Made by a program: the position numbers and the translations under genes
The notes under the pieces: model-generated
Seen by the model: only the letters and a program-made list of their open reading frames with translations
Told to the model about the DNA's origin: nothing
Databases searched by the model: none
In this document: positions 23,101 to 32,115 of the stretch, one piece after another
Numbering within the stretch: position 1 is the first letter of the stretch
Layout: every line of letters begins with the position of its first letter
From: DATCRE01 sp964235605
GTDB taxonomy: Bacteria; Bacteroidota; Bacteroidia; Cytophagales; Cyclobacteriaceae
Direction of reading: 5' to 3'
Length of the DNA stretch: 34,770 nucleotides
Assembly (NCBI GenBank): GCA_964235605.1
Contig: CAXSCR010000050.1
Location: 1-34,770 of the forward strand

Positions 23101-25258
23101 TCCAGCCGATTACAAAGCTGGCACTACAGTTTTAATAGAAGGCTCGGTTTCCTATATATGCCCTGGTGAAACAGAACTGAGGAGCAAGAATTTTTCTGCC
23201 AGACGTACATTACAAATTGTTACAGCATCCGGTATTTACATTTCAGAAGACTATATGGGACTTCCCTGCACTGGAAATGTTGATTTTAAAGATATAAATT
23301 TACAAGTCTTCCGTTTAATGGAAGCCAAGAAAGGTGGTGATATACGTGTTGCATCGATTATAAAGACGGATGAGTTAGGTACACAAAATAAACTCATGTA
23401 TAAATACACCAGATCAGGTGACGGCCATAGTTCTGGTGTTCTGGCGCAAGAACCAGATTACTGCGGTACCAATAGGATTGTATTTGATGGGCTTGGATAC
23501 CCTAATACACCAGTAATTTATGGCGAAGTTTCAGTAACCAATACTACCTCAGGCAGTACCCCCATCGAACATGTTTATGAATTTGAAACGCCACATACCT
23601 CAATGTATCAATCTGTGCGAAAAACAATTATAGACAAGGTTCTCGTACAAAGCGCCCTTGTAGATAACGTTGGATATGTTGATTATCTGTCACTATTTGA
23701 AAACACAATTATTAATAGATCAAGCAAGATTGGTTCCTTAAAATCTATAAAAGTATACGATGAGCGTAAAGTTTTGCATTCATCTACTGTAATGGAATAT
23801 ACAGACCAGGTACTCAACGATGGTACTAATAATTATCAGGGTATATACTCTTCTGGTTCGTTAATGTTTGATGCGGTAGGAAAAATAGTTGTACTCGACT
23901 TTCAGCGATATTTTAAAGCTCACCGGACTACATATTTAGAATATCCATATGTGCTTAAGAAAATTGTAACTACAACAAAAGATGGTTTTAGCACTACATC
24001 TGAAAACCTGAGTTATGATTTCCTCACCGGTACAGTTGATCAGAAACTTGAAAAAGATGCCACCGGTGTTTATACAAAGATGATTTCCATGCCTGCTTAT
24101 AGAGAAGCCCAATATGCGGAACTTGGACCCAAAGCAAAAAATATCAACAACCGGCACATGCTCGCTGCGATTGCGCGAGAATACGTTTATCGCTCGGATG
24201 CTAACGGTAATGTTCTGGGATTACTTGGGGCAGGTGCTCAGGCATGGAAAAAGAATTGGGCAAACTACAGACATTACGATGGCACAGGCTATATAGATTT
24301 CAATGATCCTGTTAGTCAGTTAAATCCTGTATGGCGTAAGGGTGAGGGATATGTCTGGATAGGTTCTTATGACAAAATGCAAGCTGATGGAACACAAAGC
24401 TTCTCCCTTCTAAATGACGATTTTAACTTTTCCTCGGGCTCAAATCCGCTTTGGCAATCCACCGGAGAGATGACAAAGTTCGATCATTATGGAATGCCAC
24501 TTGAAACAAGAGATCATAACAATCTTTACAACAGTGTTAAGATGGGGTATGATAACCGTGGTGTGCTGGCATCTGCAGCCAATGCAGAATATTCAGAAAT
24601 TGCGTTCAGCAGTGCTGAAGATGAGATTAGTGATATTGGTTTCTTTGGTGGTGAAGTTGCGAAAAAAAATAACACAGGAGATGCCATTGTCGTTCGCAAA
24701 GCAAGTGGTGCGGCAGTACATACGGGTGAGTGCGCACTTTCATTGTCCACCGGTTATGGCTTTATATATAAATCTACTAAACTCTATAAAAATAAAACCT
24801 ATCGCGCAAGCGTATGGACAAACTCCACCAATGGAAGAATCTATTATAAGTTGAATGGATCCGCTACTGAAATATTATCAGATGCACCCGATGCTAAGAA
24901 GAAAGCGGGCAACTGGTATCAAATCAACATATTAATACCGACTGGCAATGTCCCCTTTTCTTCGCTTGAAATTGGTGTTAAATCTACTTCAGGAACAGTA
25001 GTGTTTGATGATTTTAGATTCCAGCCTGACAACGCGACTATGATTTGCTTTGTTGACAATCCGATAGGCTTTGAGTATGCAACAGCAACTGCACCTATTG
25101 TTAGTTACAGCCTTGGTAATGAGAACTTATATGTAAAAACTGAGACAAGCCCGGATGGTAGGATAACAAAGTCATACGTGGAATCTTTCAAGTATAATGG
25201 CGAGAAACTGGTGTCAGAAAATAAGAATGATTTTAGAAGATTTTATATCAATAAATAA
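20144..25258 (+). CDS. Giant secreted RHS-type shell protein without toxin tip (1704 aa)
   Basis: A Sec signal peptide (LISVFLLLIFIQSLILPQFAFA) is followed by the conserved Bacteroidetes RHS opening (YEEPGATDMVNLLTGDFSYN, LPLSYHGG, WVGLGFSLNAGAI). This start is similar to the beginnings of Tc/SpvB-related and RHS proteins, in which a repeat domain marks 'free' text before the YD shell. Residues ~1524-1630 look like a carbohydrate-binding-like beta sandwich (YKNKTYRASVWTN, GTVVFDDFRFQP). There is no RHS core DPxG boundary and no toxin domain at the C-terminus, which ends with ordinary YD-like text. With the next gene, 12 nt downstream, it would make a split RHS cocoon. Ala/Gly-rich residues ~195-240 could be a membrane-active stretch. 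Confidence 0.8.
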   Translation: MRFLRTGFIHRLISVFLLLIFIQSLILPQFAFALTTGPHQPEYISYEEPGATDMVNLLTGDFSYNLPILDVPGPEGGFSLPLSYHGGVGPEQQASWVGLGFSLNAGAITRNINAFPDDANGESQVVAVKDLTGARGWDANILGIGRMGWSNQVGHYGSLSLLSIVNASWGESTHEIGIIGLNVTEEGFRVNPVQTALGVVTIATFGAGSAIGGAGAIAKNIAISSAMSIAGSGAASLAQGSATPRPSTDGYWKYSKEERKNWGLKIASGGVVNVNEYKIWLNQTRVENMYGLLYLGNAPTADYDDLNWPLGVTLNVDDVPTTLKWFPTATGTSNQGSASDVNYTSHYSDDFVNTNNPTGLATDNFSVKAPGITGSIKPYRLDIGSVSMAREMTSKHNRLAPIQFLENTTANKVPFIYEGQVSNSYFHHVGGSSSVTTPTFNFGISYNKAPASLEFNLKDVIFKKQRIRSDIASAKKIPQSNHIEWLTNQEIRSQMTYNTTKFIDILSGGNGPTVSTSSDRFLFRKPPVTLFATSTMNGFAPVAIPVPDATFLQNIVANSTKITITIAMYENASAMNNGIISTYEKFENILVTSVDLTNNKISVAANSAMSALNGKRVDIEMQIASTSPNALVKETSIGGFCITRPDGYTYHFALPNYDYDQRTEVVDTNDPNQNSIVKRPVPFANTWLLTTVTGSDFIDRNSNGLADDGDWGHWVNLHYGIHSNNYKWRLPFEGYRIENGTAKKTYSEGRKQLIYLNGIETRSHIALFKKSLRQDGRDAQGENYPLKLDDITLMSKESYKRLVANSSYGFLDFRNKVNIVLTSLSSTAQSFVDINTFKKIKFTYDNTLCLGTKNSSSGKLTLKRLSISGRSNAKLVPDYVFEYNNNNPAYNIHQWDAFGMYKAGGREDFWSHEADQNSTGSEWSLSSILTPLGSKININYERDDYASVSGKDVFALPVYAKPIGYDIRNTVLNYPNATYELEIGPIPADYKAGTTVLIEGSVSYICPGETELRSKNFSARRTLQIVTASGIYISEDYMGLPCTGNVDFKDINLQVFRLMEAKKGGDIRVASIIKTDELGTQNKLMYKYTRSGDGHSSGVLAQEPDYCGTNRIVFDGLGYPNTPVIYGEVSVTNTTSGSTPIEHVYEFETPHTSMYQSVRKTIIDKVLVQSALVDNVGYVDYLSLFENTIINRSSKIGSLKSIKVYDERKVLHSSTVMEYTDQVLNDGTNNYQGIYSSGSLMFDAVGKIVVLDFQRYFKAHRTTYLEYPYVLKKIVTTTKDGFSTTSENLSYDFLTGTVDQKLEKDATGVYTKMISMPAYREAQYAELGPKAKNINNRHMLAAIAREYVYRSDANGNVLGLLGAGAQAWKKNWANYRHYDGTGYIDFNDPVSQLNPVWRKGEGYVWIGSYDKMQADGTQSFSLLNDDFNFSSGSNPLWQSTGEMTKFDHYGMPLETRDHNNLYNSVKMGYDNRGVLASAANAEYSEIAFSSAEDEISDIGFFGGEVAKKNNTGDAIVVRKASGAAVHTGECALSLSTGYGFIYKSTKLYKNKTYRASVWTNSTNGRIYYKLNGSATEILSDAPDAKKKAGNWYQINILIPTGNVPFSSLEIGVKSTSGTVVFDDFRFQPDNATMICFVDNPIGFEYATATAPIVSYSLGNENLYVKTETSPDGRITKSYVESFKYNGEKLVSENKNDFRRFYINK

Positions 25259-25270
25259 AGCCTCTCACTT

Positions 25271-28200
25271 ATGAAATTAATTATAAACTTATTGTTGGTT
25301 GTTGGGTTTTTCACGAGCACAGCCCAATCCATTATTAAAGTAACTGGCAATGCTGGCTATGCCTGCATTAATGAGGAAGTAACCTTTGAATATGTTCGGC
25401 CAGGTGGGTCAACAAATTGCGCCGCATTTTGGAATATATCAGGTTCAGATTATACAATTGTTTATCAGTCCCCCACAAATGTTCTCCCCATTATTCTAAG
25501 GGTAATCCTTAAATCTGAACAACGATATAATATAATGACAAACAGCGACTGCGGGATTGCCAGTTATTCATTAGATGTGTACAATACTGGTGCTTCCACT
25601 GTTACGTTAACAGGTCCATCAACAATTAACGCCGGCCAGCCTGCAACCTTTTCAGCACAGGGTTCGTCTTCTGGAACGTCTTCTGGAACATATAATTTTT
25701 CAATCAATAGCGGAACAGATAATCAATCTGGCACGTCAAATACTTATACAACTTCTGTTTTAAAAACAGGGGATAAAGTGAGGGTAGTTTTTTATCCTTC
25801 TAATCCGTGTGTCAGTAGTTCTGTTGCGGAGAGAATAGTACAGGTGCAAGGCGTACCTGAACCTCCGTCAATACCACAAATTTCCGCCAACCCTTGTGGC
25901 CCCAAAATACTAACCTTTGCATCAAGACCTTCTGATGTAACATGGTACTGGCAGGGTACAACTCACAATGGTACCAGTATTGAAATCCCACTAAGCAGCA
26001 CATATACAGTAAACACATCAGATTATTATTACATAAGAGCGCGAAACAACAATTCATTGCAATGGAGTTCAGAGACAGGAGTACGGGTTACCGTAAGCCT
26101 CAACCCTCCGGCACCTTCGGCGGCAAATCTTTCTTTTTGCGAGTTTGATAACATGGTCTTAACAACCACCGGAGCTAATGATTTAAAATGGTATAATACT
26201 TCTGGAGCTTTTCTTTTTCAAGGATTAAATTATCCCGCAGATTTACTACTGGGTACTACAACCTTTCGTGTAAAGGCATATGCCAGCGGTTGTGAAAGTT
26301 TAGACTTTGCTTTAGTAAAAGTTACTGTTAACTATTGCGACAATTATGTTAACTCATCGCAATCCATTGGGTATGGAGTCAACAGCAATGGTGGGTCAAT
26401 TGAAGTTGCATCTTCAAAAAGTTATTTGAATGGATCGGGCCAGTTACTGCAATCGCAATCCAAAAATTACACAGCCAATCAAATATTAGCCAGCCAGCCC
26501 ATATATAATCAGAACGGAATTCCGGTAATTAATACATTAGCTGCACCCATTAACAAAAGTACATTTGGCTACCGGCATAAGTTTATTTCAAACAGCGCCA
26601 AACAAAAATATAACGCCAATGATTTTGACAAAAGAATACCGCCAAATACCCCCGGTGGTGTATTCAATCCCAATCCGGTTGCCAACGGAGGAACCGGTAC
26701 GCTAGGCTGGTATTATAGCAGCAGTAACACACTTGAACCATTTACACCTGTTACTAATTTTCCTTACACCCGCAGTTACTCCCCCGAAGGCCCCGACCCT
26801 GTAATCAGTATATCTGCAGGGCCCGGCGACCAGTTTAGAATGGGAAGCACACATGAAGGTAAATCAGAAAGGCAACTTATCGCTGCAGGTGAGCTGAGCC
26901 ATTACATCTCATTAGGACCTCATTTCGTCTCCTCTTCCCTGACAATAGCGGGATACAAACATATAAGCACGGATCCTGATGGTAAGAAGGCCGTTAGCTT
27001 CGTTGATTCGGGTGGGAAGACATTGGCAACAGCCACATTAAATGGAACCAAATACGAAAATTGGAGTTATGCTTACTATAATGACATGGGGAAGCTCATT
27101 GCTACTGTGGCTCCTAATGGTGTAAACACAGATGCTACTACATATCCCAACTTTGTTACTCTATACAAGTATGACCACCGTGGCCGATTAATTGAAGTGA
27201 CCTCTCCAGATGAAGGTACATCGCGTTTTGTTTACAGCACTGATGGAGAAATAAGATTCAGTCAAAACCAGGAACAATTTAACGCAAATCCCAAACGGTT
27301 TTCTTATACGAATTACGATTACCTGGGGCGATTAGTGGAAGCTGGCGAATATACCGTTACTGGTACGAATCCATTTGTCTTTGAGACGCATACAGTATCC
27401 CCAAACAACTATGCTACTAATAGTATTTTAAAGATTATTGATAAGGTAATTCCTCCCGGCTACACAATTGATAATATAAATTCAACTGTTTACCCATCGA
27501 TATCACAAAAGCTGGATAACGTTCGCTGTAGAGACTACTCGTTTTTTGTTTATGATAACACAGCAGATTTGCCCGGTGGCGATGTCTTACATGCTGCTCA
27601 GGCTAATTTATATGGTGAAGTTGCAAGGACAGAAAATGCAAATACTAAAACATGGTATAGTTATGATGAGTCCGGTCAACTTCTCTGGACAAAACAACAG
27701 ATTTCCGACCTTGGCATATATAAAACAATAGATTACACCTATGACAACCTGGGTAATATTACTGATGTAGCCTATCAGAAAGGCGTAACCGGTGAATCCT
27801 TCTATCACCATTATACATATGATGCTGATCAACGATTGATACAAGTAAGTACAAGCAAAGATGGAATAACACAAACATTGCATGCGACTTATAAGTACTA
27901 TTTGCATGGACCCTTAAAACGTGCAGAAATAGCTTCATCGTCATGCAAACAAGGTATTGATTACTTGTATACAATTAACGGCGCTCTGAAAAGCATCAAT
28001 CATGGCGACCCTGGTAAAGATCCCGGAAAAGACGGCATCGCTGGTAGTCCCAATGCTAGTTTTGTAAAAGATTTTTTTGGAGAAACGCTGCATTATAATG
28101 ACAATGATTATACCGGAGCCGCTTATAACCCTGGATCAGTGACATTAAGTACTACATATCCTAATCAATTTGGAGGTAATCTTCGTGCCGTGACCTACAA

Positions 28201-30637
28201 CAATACAACAGAACTTAATATTGGTGGAACAAGTGGTAATGCAAAACACATTTATGCTTACCAATATGATGCAGTCAATCAACTAATCAATGCACAATGG
28301 GGCAATATTACCAACGCAGTTTCTCCCTATAAACCTGCTTTTGTTGAAGATCACAAAGAAAGCATTCCAACAATTGGCAGTATTCCAGGGTATGATAAAA
28401 ATGGAAATATTCAGGCGTTGATCCGTAAGGGTAAATCACAGCCACCTGATGTTGTTACTCCACCAACAATAGCCAACTATACGTATGTTTATCAACCTGG
28501 AACCAATAGACTGGATAAGATAAAGCATAATGGTACTCAGCTGGTAGACTACACCTACAATGCGCTAGGCCAGATGATCCAGCAGAATGAAGGTGCTACC
28601 AGGAATATTAAAGTTAGTTACAATCCTTATGGTTTAGTTAAGGAGGTTAAGGATGCAAATAATGGGGATAAATTATTATTAAGCTATGTCTATGACGACC
28701 GCGGAGATTTGATAAAGAAAATTTCCTATAATGCGTCAGGTACTTGGAGCAAATACACCTACTACATTCAGGATGCATTAGGTAATTCTTTAGCAATTTA
28801 TGAACAAACTAATACAGGTACAGGTAAATTACAATTAACTGAGGTACCCATATATGGAGCTGGTCGCGTGGCAGTATACAAACCGCAGTCAAGTTCATTT
28901 TTATATGAATTTAATGACCACTTAGGCAACGTGCGTGCAGTTTGCGAAATGCTTGAAACTACTGTGAGTACGTTCTATGCTTCGATGGAGACAGAAAGAA
29001 TTTCGAGTGAAGAACCAACTTTTAAGAACATAGCTAACACCAAAGTTGGATTCTCAACGGCTGACTATACACATATTGCAAATCCTTCGCTTGTTGATAC
29101 ACCTAATGAATCAGCATCTCTAAACAAAGATAATCCGGCAGGGCCAACCATAAGTTTAGCAGTTTCACCAGGAGATAAAATTGATATTGATGCGTGGGCG
29201 TATTATGAAGGTGGTGATGGATATAGTGAAGAAATAGATCCAGCTATACTTGTGGGCTTACTAGCAAACGCATTTGGCGGCGTTTCGGGTGCCATGGGAG
29301 ATCCTGGAAAAATATACAGTGATGTACAATCTTCCTTTGTTGGCGCATTTGAGGCTGGCAGGGAAGAAGATCTCGTGCCTCATGCTTATATTCTATACGT
29401 GCTGTACGATAAAAACTACAACAAAATTACTTCTGGATGGAAGGCTATAACTTCAGATAGCAATATGGCTCATGAGCATGTTGTTTCACCTACCATTGAA
29501 ATTGAACAGCCTGGTTTTATTTATATATGTCTTTACAATGCAAGTAATACTATAAGCCCGGTCTATTTTGACGAATTCCGGGTAGCGCAGACACAAGCAC
29601 CAATTGTTGCCGGATCTGATTATTATCCATTTGGTTTGGTAATGGATGGAACGGACATTACCGATAAGCCTTACCGATATGGATACCAGGGTCAATTTAG
29701 TGAGAAGGATATAACAACTGGATGGAATGAGTTTGAGCTTAGGATGTACGATGCAAGGTTTGGAAGATGGTTAAGTCCTGATCCTTATGGACAGTTTGCT
29801 TCACCTTATTTGGCTATGGGTAACAACCCGGTAATGAATGTTGACCCTGACGGTGGATTAGCCGGGCCAGGGCCAGTGTGGAACGCGGCATTACAAGCAT
29901 ATGTACTCCCAGAATTCGTTGCTATAGGAAAAGCTATTATTCCAATAGGAACTGTTCTTGCAAACGGTGGAGTTTTTATGGGGAAGTTTAACGAGCACGC
30001 TCAGACTATCAGTTCACCCAAAAGTCCCCAGGTTTCAAACGCTCCTCAATCAAATCCATCACCACCAATACCGGATGCTAGCATAAGAAAACCGGATACC
30101 TCCTCACTGACATCACTTTTTACAAGCGAGCCGGGCGTCGTCGAAGGTTTGATCCCTGTATGGGGTAATACACGTGAGGCCGCACATGCTTTTGCCAATG
30201 GAAGCTATGGGATGGGTGCATTATATTCTTCTTTAGCGGTGGCTGATGTGGTATTTATTGAGGTTGGAGGGACTGCTGCTGTTTCGGCGTCGGTAAAAGC
30301 TTTGGTGCCTGTAATTGGTCGATGGGGGAAACTAATTATGCAAAGCCATCATGTAATCCCACAAGCTGTTATTAGAGATTTAGGCTTAGAAGCCATAACA
30401 GGGTTTAGTAAGCACGGATTGAGAAATATAAAAAGATTACCTTTCCCTTTTCATGGTTCGCATTATCAATATAATAAGTACGTAACAAATCAAATTGAGC
30501 AGTTAGGTAAAAATGTCAATCTTAAAACATTAACAAATCTTCAAAATCATTTGAAGCGTGAAATAAGAAATGCATATCGATTACATAAACAAGGTTCGGT
30601 AAGAAATTTAAATGAATATTTTAGAACATTAAATTGA
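25271..30637 (+). CDS. Secreted RHS polymorphic toxin with AHH-like HNH nuclease tip (1788 aa)
   Basis: Order: Sec signal (~1-20, ending STAQS); Ig/PKD-like beta domains (~20-355); DUF6443-like segment (~360-560); YD repeats (~633-1230; YDHRGRLIEV, YDYLGRLVEA, YDNLGNITDV); RHS core (~1450-1528) with YDARFGRWLSPDP and the NVDPDGG boundary (D1525, P1526, G1528), where RHS toxins usually cleave themselves. The variable tip (~1530-1788) has a Pro-rich linker, a hydrophobic pretoxin-like stretch (~1620-1690) and a C-terminal nuclease with SHHVIPQAV (H1693, H1694), an NIKRLPFPFHGSH segment (H1728, H1731) and YNKYV. This matches the AHH subgroup of HNH/ENDO VII toxins. The product should cut nucleic acid in a rival cell. 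Immunity-like genes follow at once. Confidence 0.88.
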   Translation: MKLIINLLLVVGFFTSTAQSIIKVTGNAGYACINEEVTFEYVRPGGSTNCAAFWNISGSDYTIVYQSPTNVLPIILRVILKSEQRYNIMTNSDCGIASYSLDVYNTGASTVTLTGPSTINAGQPATFSAQGSSSGTSSGTYNFSINSGTDNQSGTSNTYTTSVLKTGDKVRVVFYPSNPCVSSSVAERIVQVQGVPEPPSIPQISANPCGPKILTFASRPSDVTWYWQGTTHNGTSIEIPLSSTYTVNTSDYYYIRARNNNSLQWSSETGVRVTVSLNPPAPSAANLSFCEFDNMVLTTTGANDLKWYNTSGAFLFQGLNYPADLLLGTTTFRVKAYASGCESLDFALVKVTVNYCDNYVNSSQSIGYGVNSNGGSIEVASSKSYLNGSGQLLQSQSKNYTANQILASQPIYNQNGIPVINTLAAPINKSTFGYRHKFISNSAKQKYNANDFDKRIPPNTPGGVFNPNPVANGGTGTLGWYYSSSNTLEPFTPVTNFPYTRSYSPEGPDPVISISAGPGDQFRMGSTHEGKSERQLIAAGELSHYISLGPHFVSSSLTIAGYKHISTDPDGKKAVSFVDSGGKTLATATLNGTKYENWSYAYYNDMGKLIATVAPNGVNTDATTYPNFVTLYKYDHRGRLIEVTSPDEGTSRFVYSTDGEIRFSQNQEQFNANPKRFSYTNYDYLGRLVEAGEYTVTGTNPFVFETHTVSPNNYATNSILKIIDKVIPPGYTIDNINSTVYPSISQKLDNVRCRDYSFFVYDNTADLPGGDVLHAAQANLYGEVARTENANTKTWYSYDESGQLLWTKQQISDLGIYKTIDYTYDNLGNITDVAYQKGVTGESFYHHYTYDADQRLIQVSTSKDGITQTLHATYKYYLHGPLKRAEIASSSCKQGIDYLYTINGALKSINHGDPGKDPGKDGIAGSPNASFVKDFFGETLHYNDNDYTGAAYNPGSVTLSTTYPNQFGGNLRAVTYNNTTELNIGGTSGNAKHIYAYQYDAVNQLINAQWGNITNAVSPYKPAFVEDHKESIPTIGSIPGYDKNGNIQALIRKGKSQPPDVVTPPTIANYTYVYQPGTNRLDKIKHNGTQLVDYTYNALGQMIQQNEGATRNIKVSYNPYGLVKEVKDANNGDKLLLSYVYDDRGDLIKKISYNASGTWSKYTYYIQDALGNSLAIYEQTNTGTGKLQLTEVPIYGAGRVAVYKPQSSSFLYEFNDHLGNVRAVCEMLETTVSTFYASMETERISSEEPTFKNIANTKVGFSTADYTHIANPSLVDTPNESASLNKDNPAGPTISLAVSPGDKIDIDAWAYYEGGDGYSEEIDPAILVGLLANAFGGVSGAMGDPGKIYSDVQSSFVGAFEAGREEDLVPHAYILYVLYDKNYNKITSGWKAITSDSNMAHEHVVSPTIEIEQPGFIYICLYNASNTISPVYFDEFRVAQTQAPIVAGSDYYPFGLVMDGTDITDKPYRYGYQGQFSEKDITTGWNEFELRMYDARFGRWLSPDPYGQFASPYLAMGNNPVMNVDPDGGLAGPGPVWNAALQAYVLPEFVAIGKAIIPIGTVLANGGVFMGKFNEHAQTISSPKSPQVSNAPQSNPSPPIPDASIRKPDTSSLTSLFTSEPGVVEGLIPVWGNTREAAHAFANGSYGMGALYSSLAVADVVFIEVGGTAAVSASVKALVPVIGRWGKLIMQSHHVIPQAVIRDLGLEAITGFSKHGLRNIKRLPFPFHGSHYQYNKYVTNQIEQLGKNVNLKTLTNLQNHLKREIRNAYRLHKQGSVRNLNEYFRTLN

Positions 30638-30643
30638 TTTTCT

Positions 30644-31330
30644 ATGAAGTATTATAGAATTGAGAAAAGCATTGATCCTAAAGTAATTGGAGTTAAGGAT
30701 GGCAGTGCTCAGGCTGAGCTAACGAAAAAGTCTTTTGTCGATAAAAATAGGTATGATGAATATATAGATTATTTTTTGTCATATAAAGAAGGATGGTTTG
30801 ATAATCAAGCCAAATTTCCATCCTTTGATTTTGATCTCCAATATTTGAAGCTTAAAAAGCAAGCGCAGATTACTGACTTCATTTGCTTTGCACCAGCGTT
30901 CTATCACAAATTTTTGATAAACGATAAAGTTCAAAATATTTTGGGTAGATATAACGTGTCCTCTTATAAATTATATAACGTAAGTCTTTATGGGGATAAT
31001 ACTAAGATATTTAGTAATTACAAGTTCTTGTTTAGCCCATCTCTATCATATGACCATATAAATTTCAGCAAAAGTGTCTTTTCGTTAGGTAATAGTAGAA
31101 CTGGTAAGGAATTTATAGTTATTCATTCATTGGAGGAATTTCTATCAATTGATAAGCCCCTAAATAGAGAAAGACTTGTTTTAAAAAGCAATAAATTTGA
31201 TACAAGTCTTGATTATTTTAACCTATTGATATTTCCAGATCCAATTATTTCTGAAAACCTGAAGGAAGGTTTAATTAGCGAATCTGTAACCGGAATAAAT
31301 ATAGTTGAATTCGATTTAGAAATTGAGTAG
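30644..31330 (+). CDS. Immunity-like protein 1, Imm11/Imm43-like (228 aa)
   Basis: It starts 6 nt after the toxin stop, the normal place for the cognate immunity gene. It has no signal peptide, so it acts in the cytoplasm, where an incoming nuclease would work. Visible elements: DPKVIGVKDG near the start, ITDFICFAPAF in the middle, HINFSKSVF, and a C-terminal PIISENLKEGLI plus VTGINIVEF. The KxTDF..., DFxxSxF and iiSexLkeal..G order resembles the Imm11 (DUF1629)/Imm43 group of polymorphic-toxin immunity proteins; the exact family is uncertain. Two paralogues follow. Confidence 0.7.
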   Translation: MKYYRIEKSIDPKVIGVKDGSAQAELTKKSFVDKNRYDEYIDYFLSYKEGWFDNQAKFPSFDFDLQYLKLKKQAQITDFICFAPAFYHKFLINDKVQNILGRYNVSSYKLYNVSLYGDNTKIFSNYKFLFSPSLSYDHINFSKSVFSLGNSRTGKEFIVIHSLEEFLSIDKPLNRERLVLKSNKFDTSLDYFNLLIFPDPIISENLKEGLISESVTGINIVEFDLEIE

Positions 31331-31335
31331 AAAAA

Positions 31336-31404
31336 GACCCCTATAAGGTTCATAAATAAGGCGCAGTAAGAAATTTGAATGAATATTTTAGAGGTCTTAA
31401 TTAA
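31336..31404 (+). pseudogene. Remnant of a duplicated toxin C-terminus
   Basis: Between immunity genes 1 and 2 lie codons reading DPYKVHK-stop-GAVRNLNEYFRGLN-stop. They align without gaps to the toxin end NAYRLHKQGSVRNLNEYFRTLN; the Gln codon CAA has become TAA. Nucleotide identity is high over the last ~45 bases. This is the tail of an older toxin tip related to the present one, left behind when the rest was lost. Confidence 0.88.
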
Positions 31405-31410
31405 AATGTT

Positions 31411-32103
31411 ATGTATTATAAATTAACCCATACTTTAGATCCGAAGGTAATTGGTGTAAAGGATGGAATGGCTCAGGTGGAGCTTATTAAAAAGTATTTT
31501 AAAGACCAATCTAATTACGACAATTACATAAATTACTTTTTGGATTTTAATGAAGGTGGTCCTAAAAATCTAGTAAAGTTTCCGCCGTTTGATGTCAAGT
31601 TTGAACATCTCCAACTTAAACGAAATGCTAAATTGACAGATTTTTTATGCTTTGCACCCGCCGTCAGTCATAATTTTCTTATCAATAAAAAGGTGTATGA
31701 TGTTCTTAGAAATTTCAATCTTCCTTCCCATAAACTATATCCCGCAGCCCTGTCTATAGATGGAGTTTCAAATGCTGAGTTTAGTTTTTGGTATTGCCCT
31801 TCTTTTGATTTCGATGTTATTGATTTTCAAAAAAGTAAATTTTCAACTGGAAATGATAGGCTAGGAAATAGGCGCGAAATACAAGTTAACTCGGAAGAAG
31901 ATTTAAAGAAAGTAACATCTTCAATTAATAGAGATAAAATAGTCCTTAAAAATACTTTTAATCACAATCTCGATTTAATTGATTTACTAATATATGATAC
32001 TTTTATCATATCGGAAAAACTAAAAGATGCGCTTATTAAGGAACAATTATCGGGAGTCGAGTACCATCCGCTTGATGAATCAAAATTTATGATAGACGCT
32101 TGA
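31411..32103 (+). CDS. Immunity-like protein 2 (230 aa), paralogue of protein 1
   Basis: Clear paralogue of the 228-aa protein along its length: DPKVIGVKDGMAQ, KLTDFLCFAPAV, DVIDFQKSKFSTGN and FIISEKLKDALI line up with it. It starts 7 nt after the toxin-tail remnant, so that remnant most likely marks the toxin it once accompanied. Divergence from paralogue 1 suggests it neutralises a variant tip. No signal peptide. Whether it still protects against the current toxin cannot be told from sequence. Confidence 0.72.
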   Translation: MYYKLTHTLDPKVIGVKDGMAQVELIKKYFKDQSNYDNYINYFLDFNEGGPKNLVKFPPFDVKFEHLQLKRNAKLTDFLCFAPAVSHNFLINKKVYDVLRNFNLPSHKLYPAALSIDGVSNAEFSFWYCPSFDFDVIDFQKSKFSTGNDRLGNRREIQVNSEEDLKKVTSSINRDKIVLKNTFNHNLDLIDLLIYDTFIISEKLKDALIKEQLSGVEYHPLDESKFMIDA

Positions 32104-32115
32104 AATTCCTGACTT

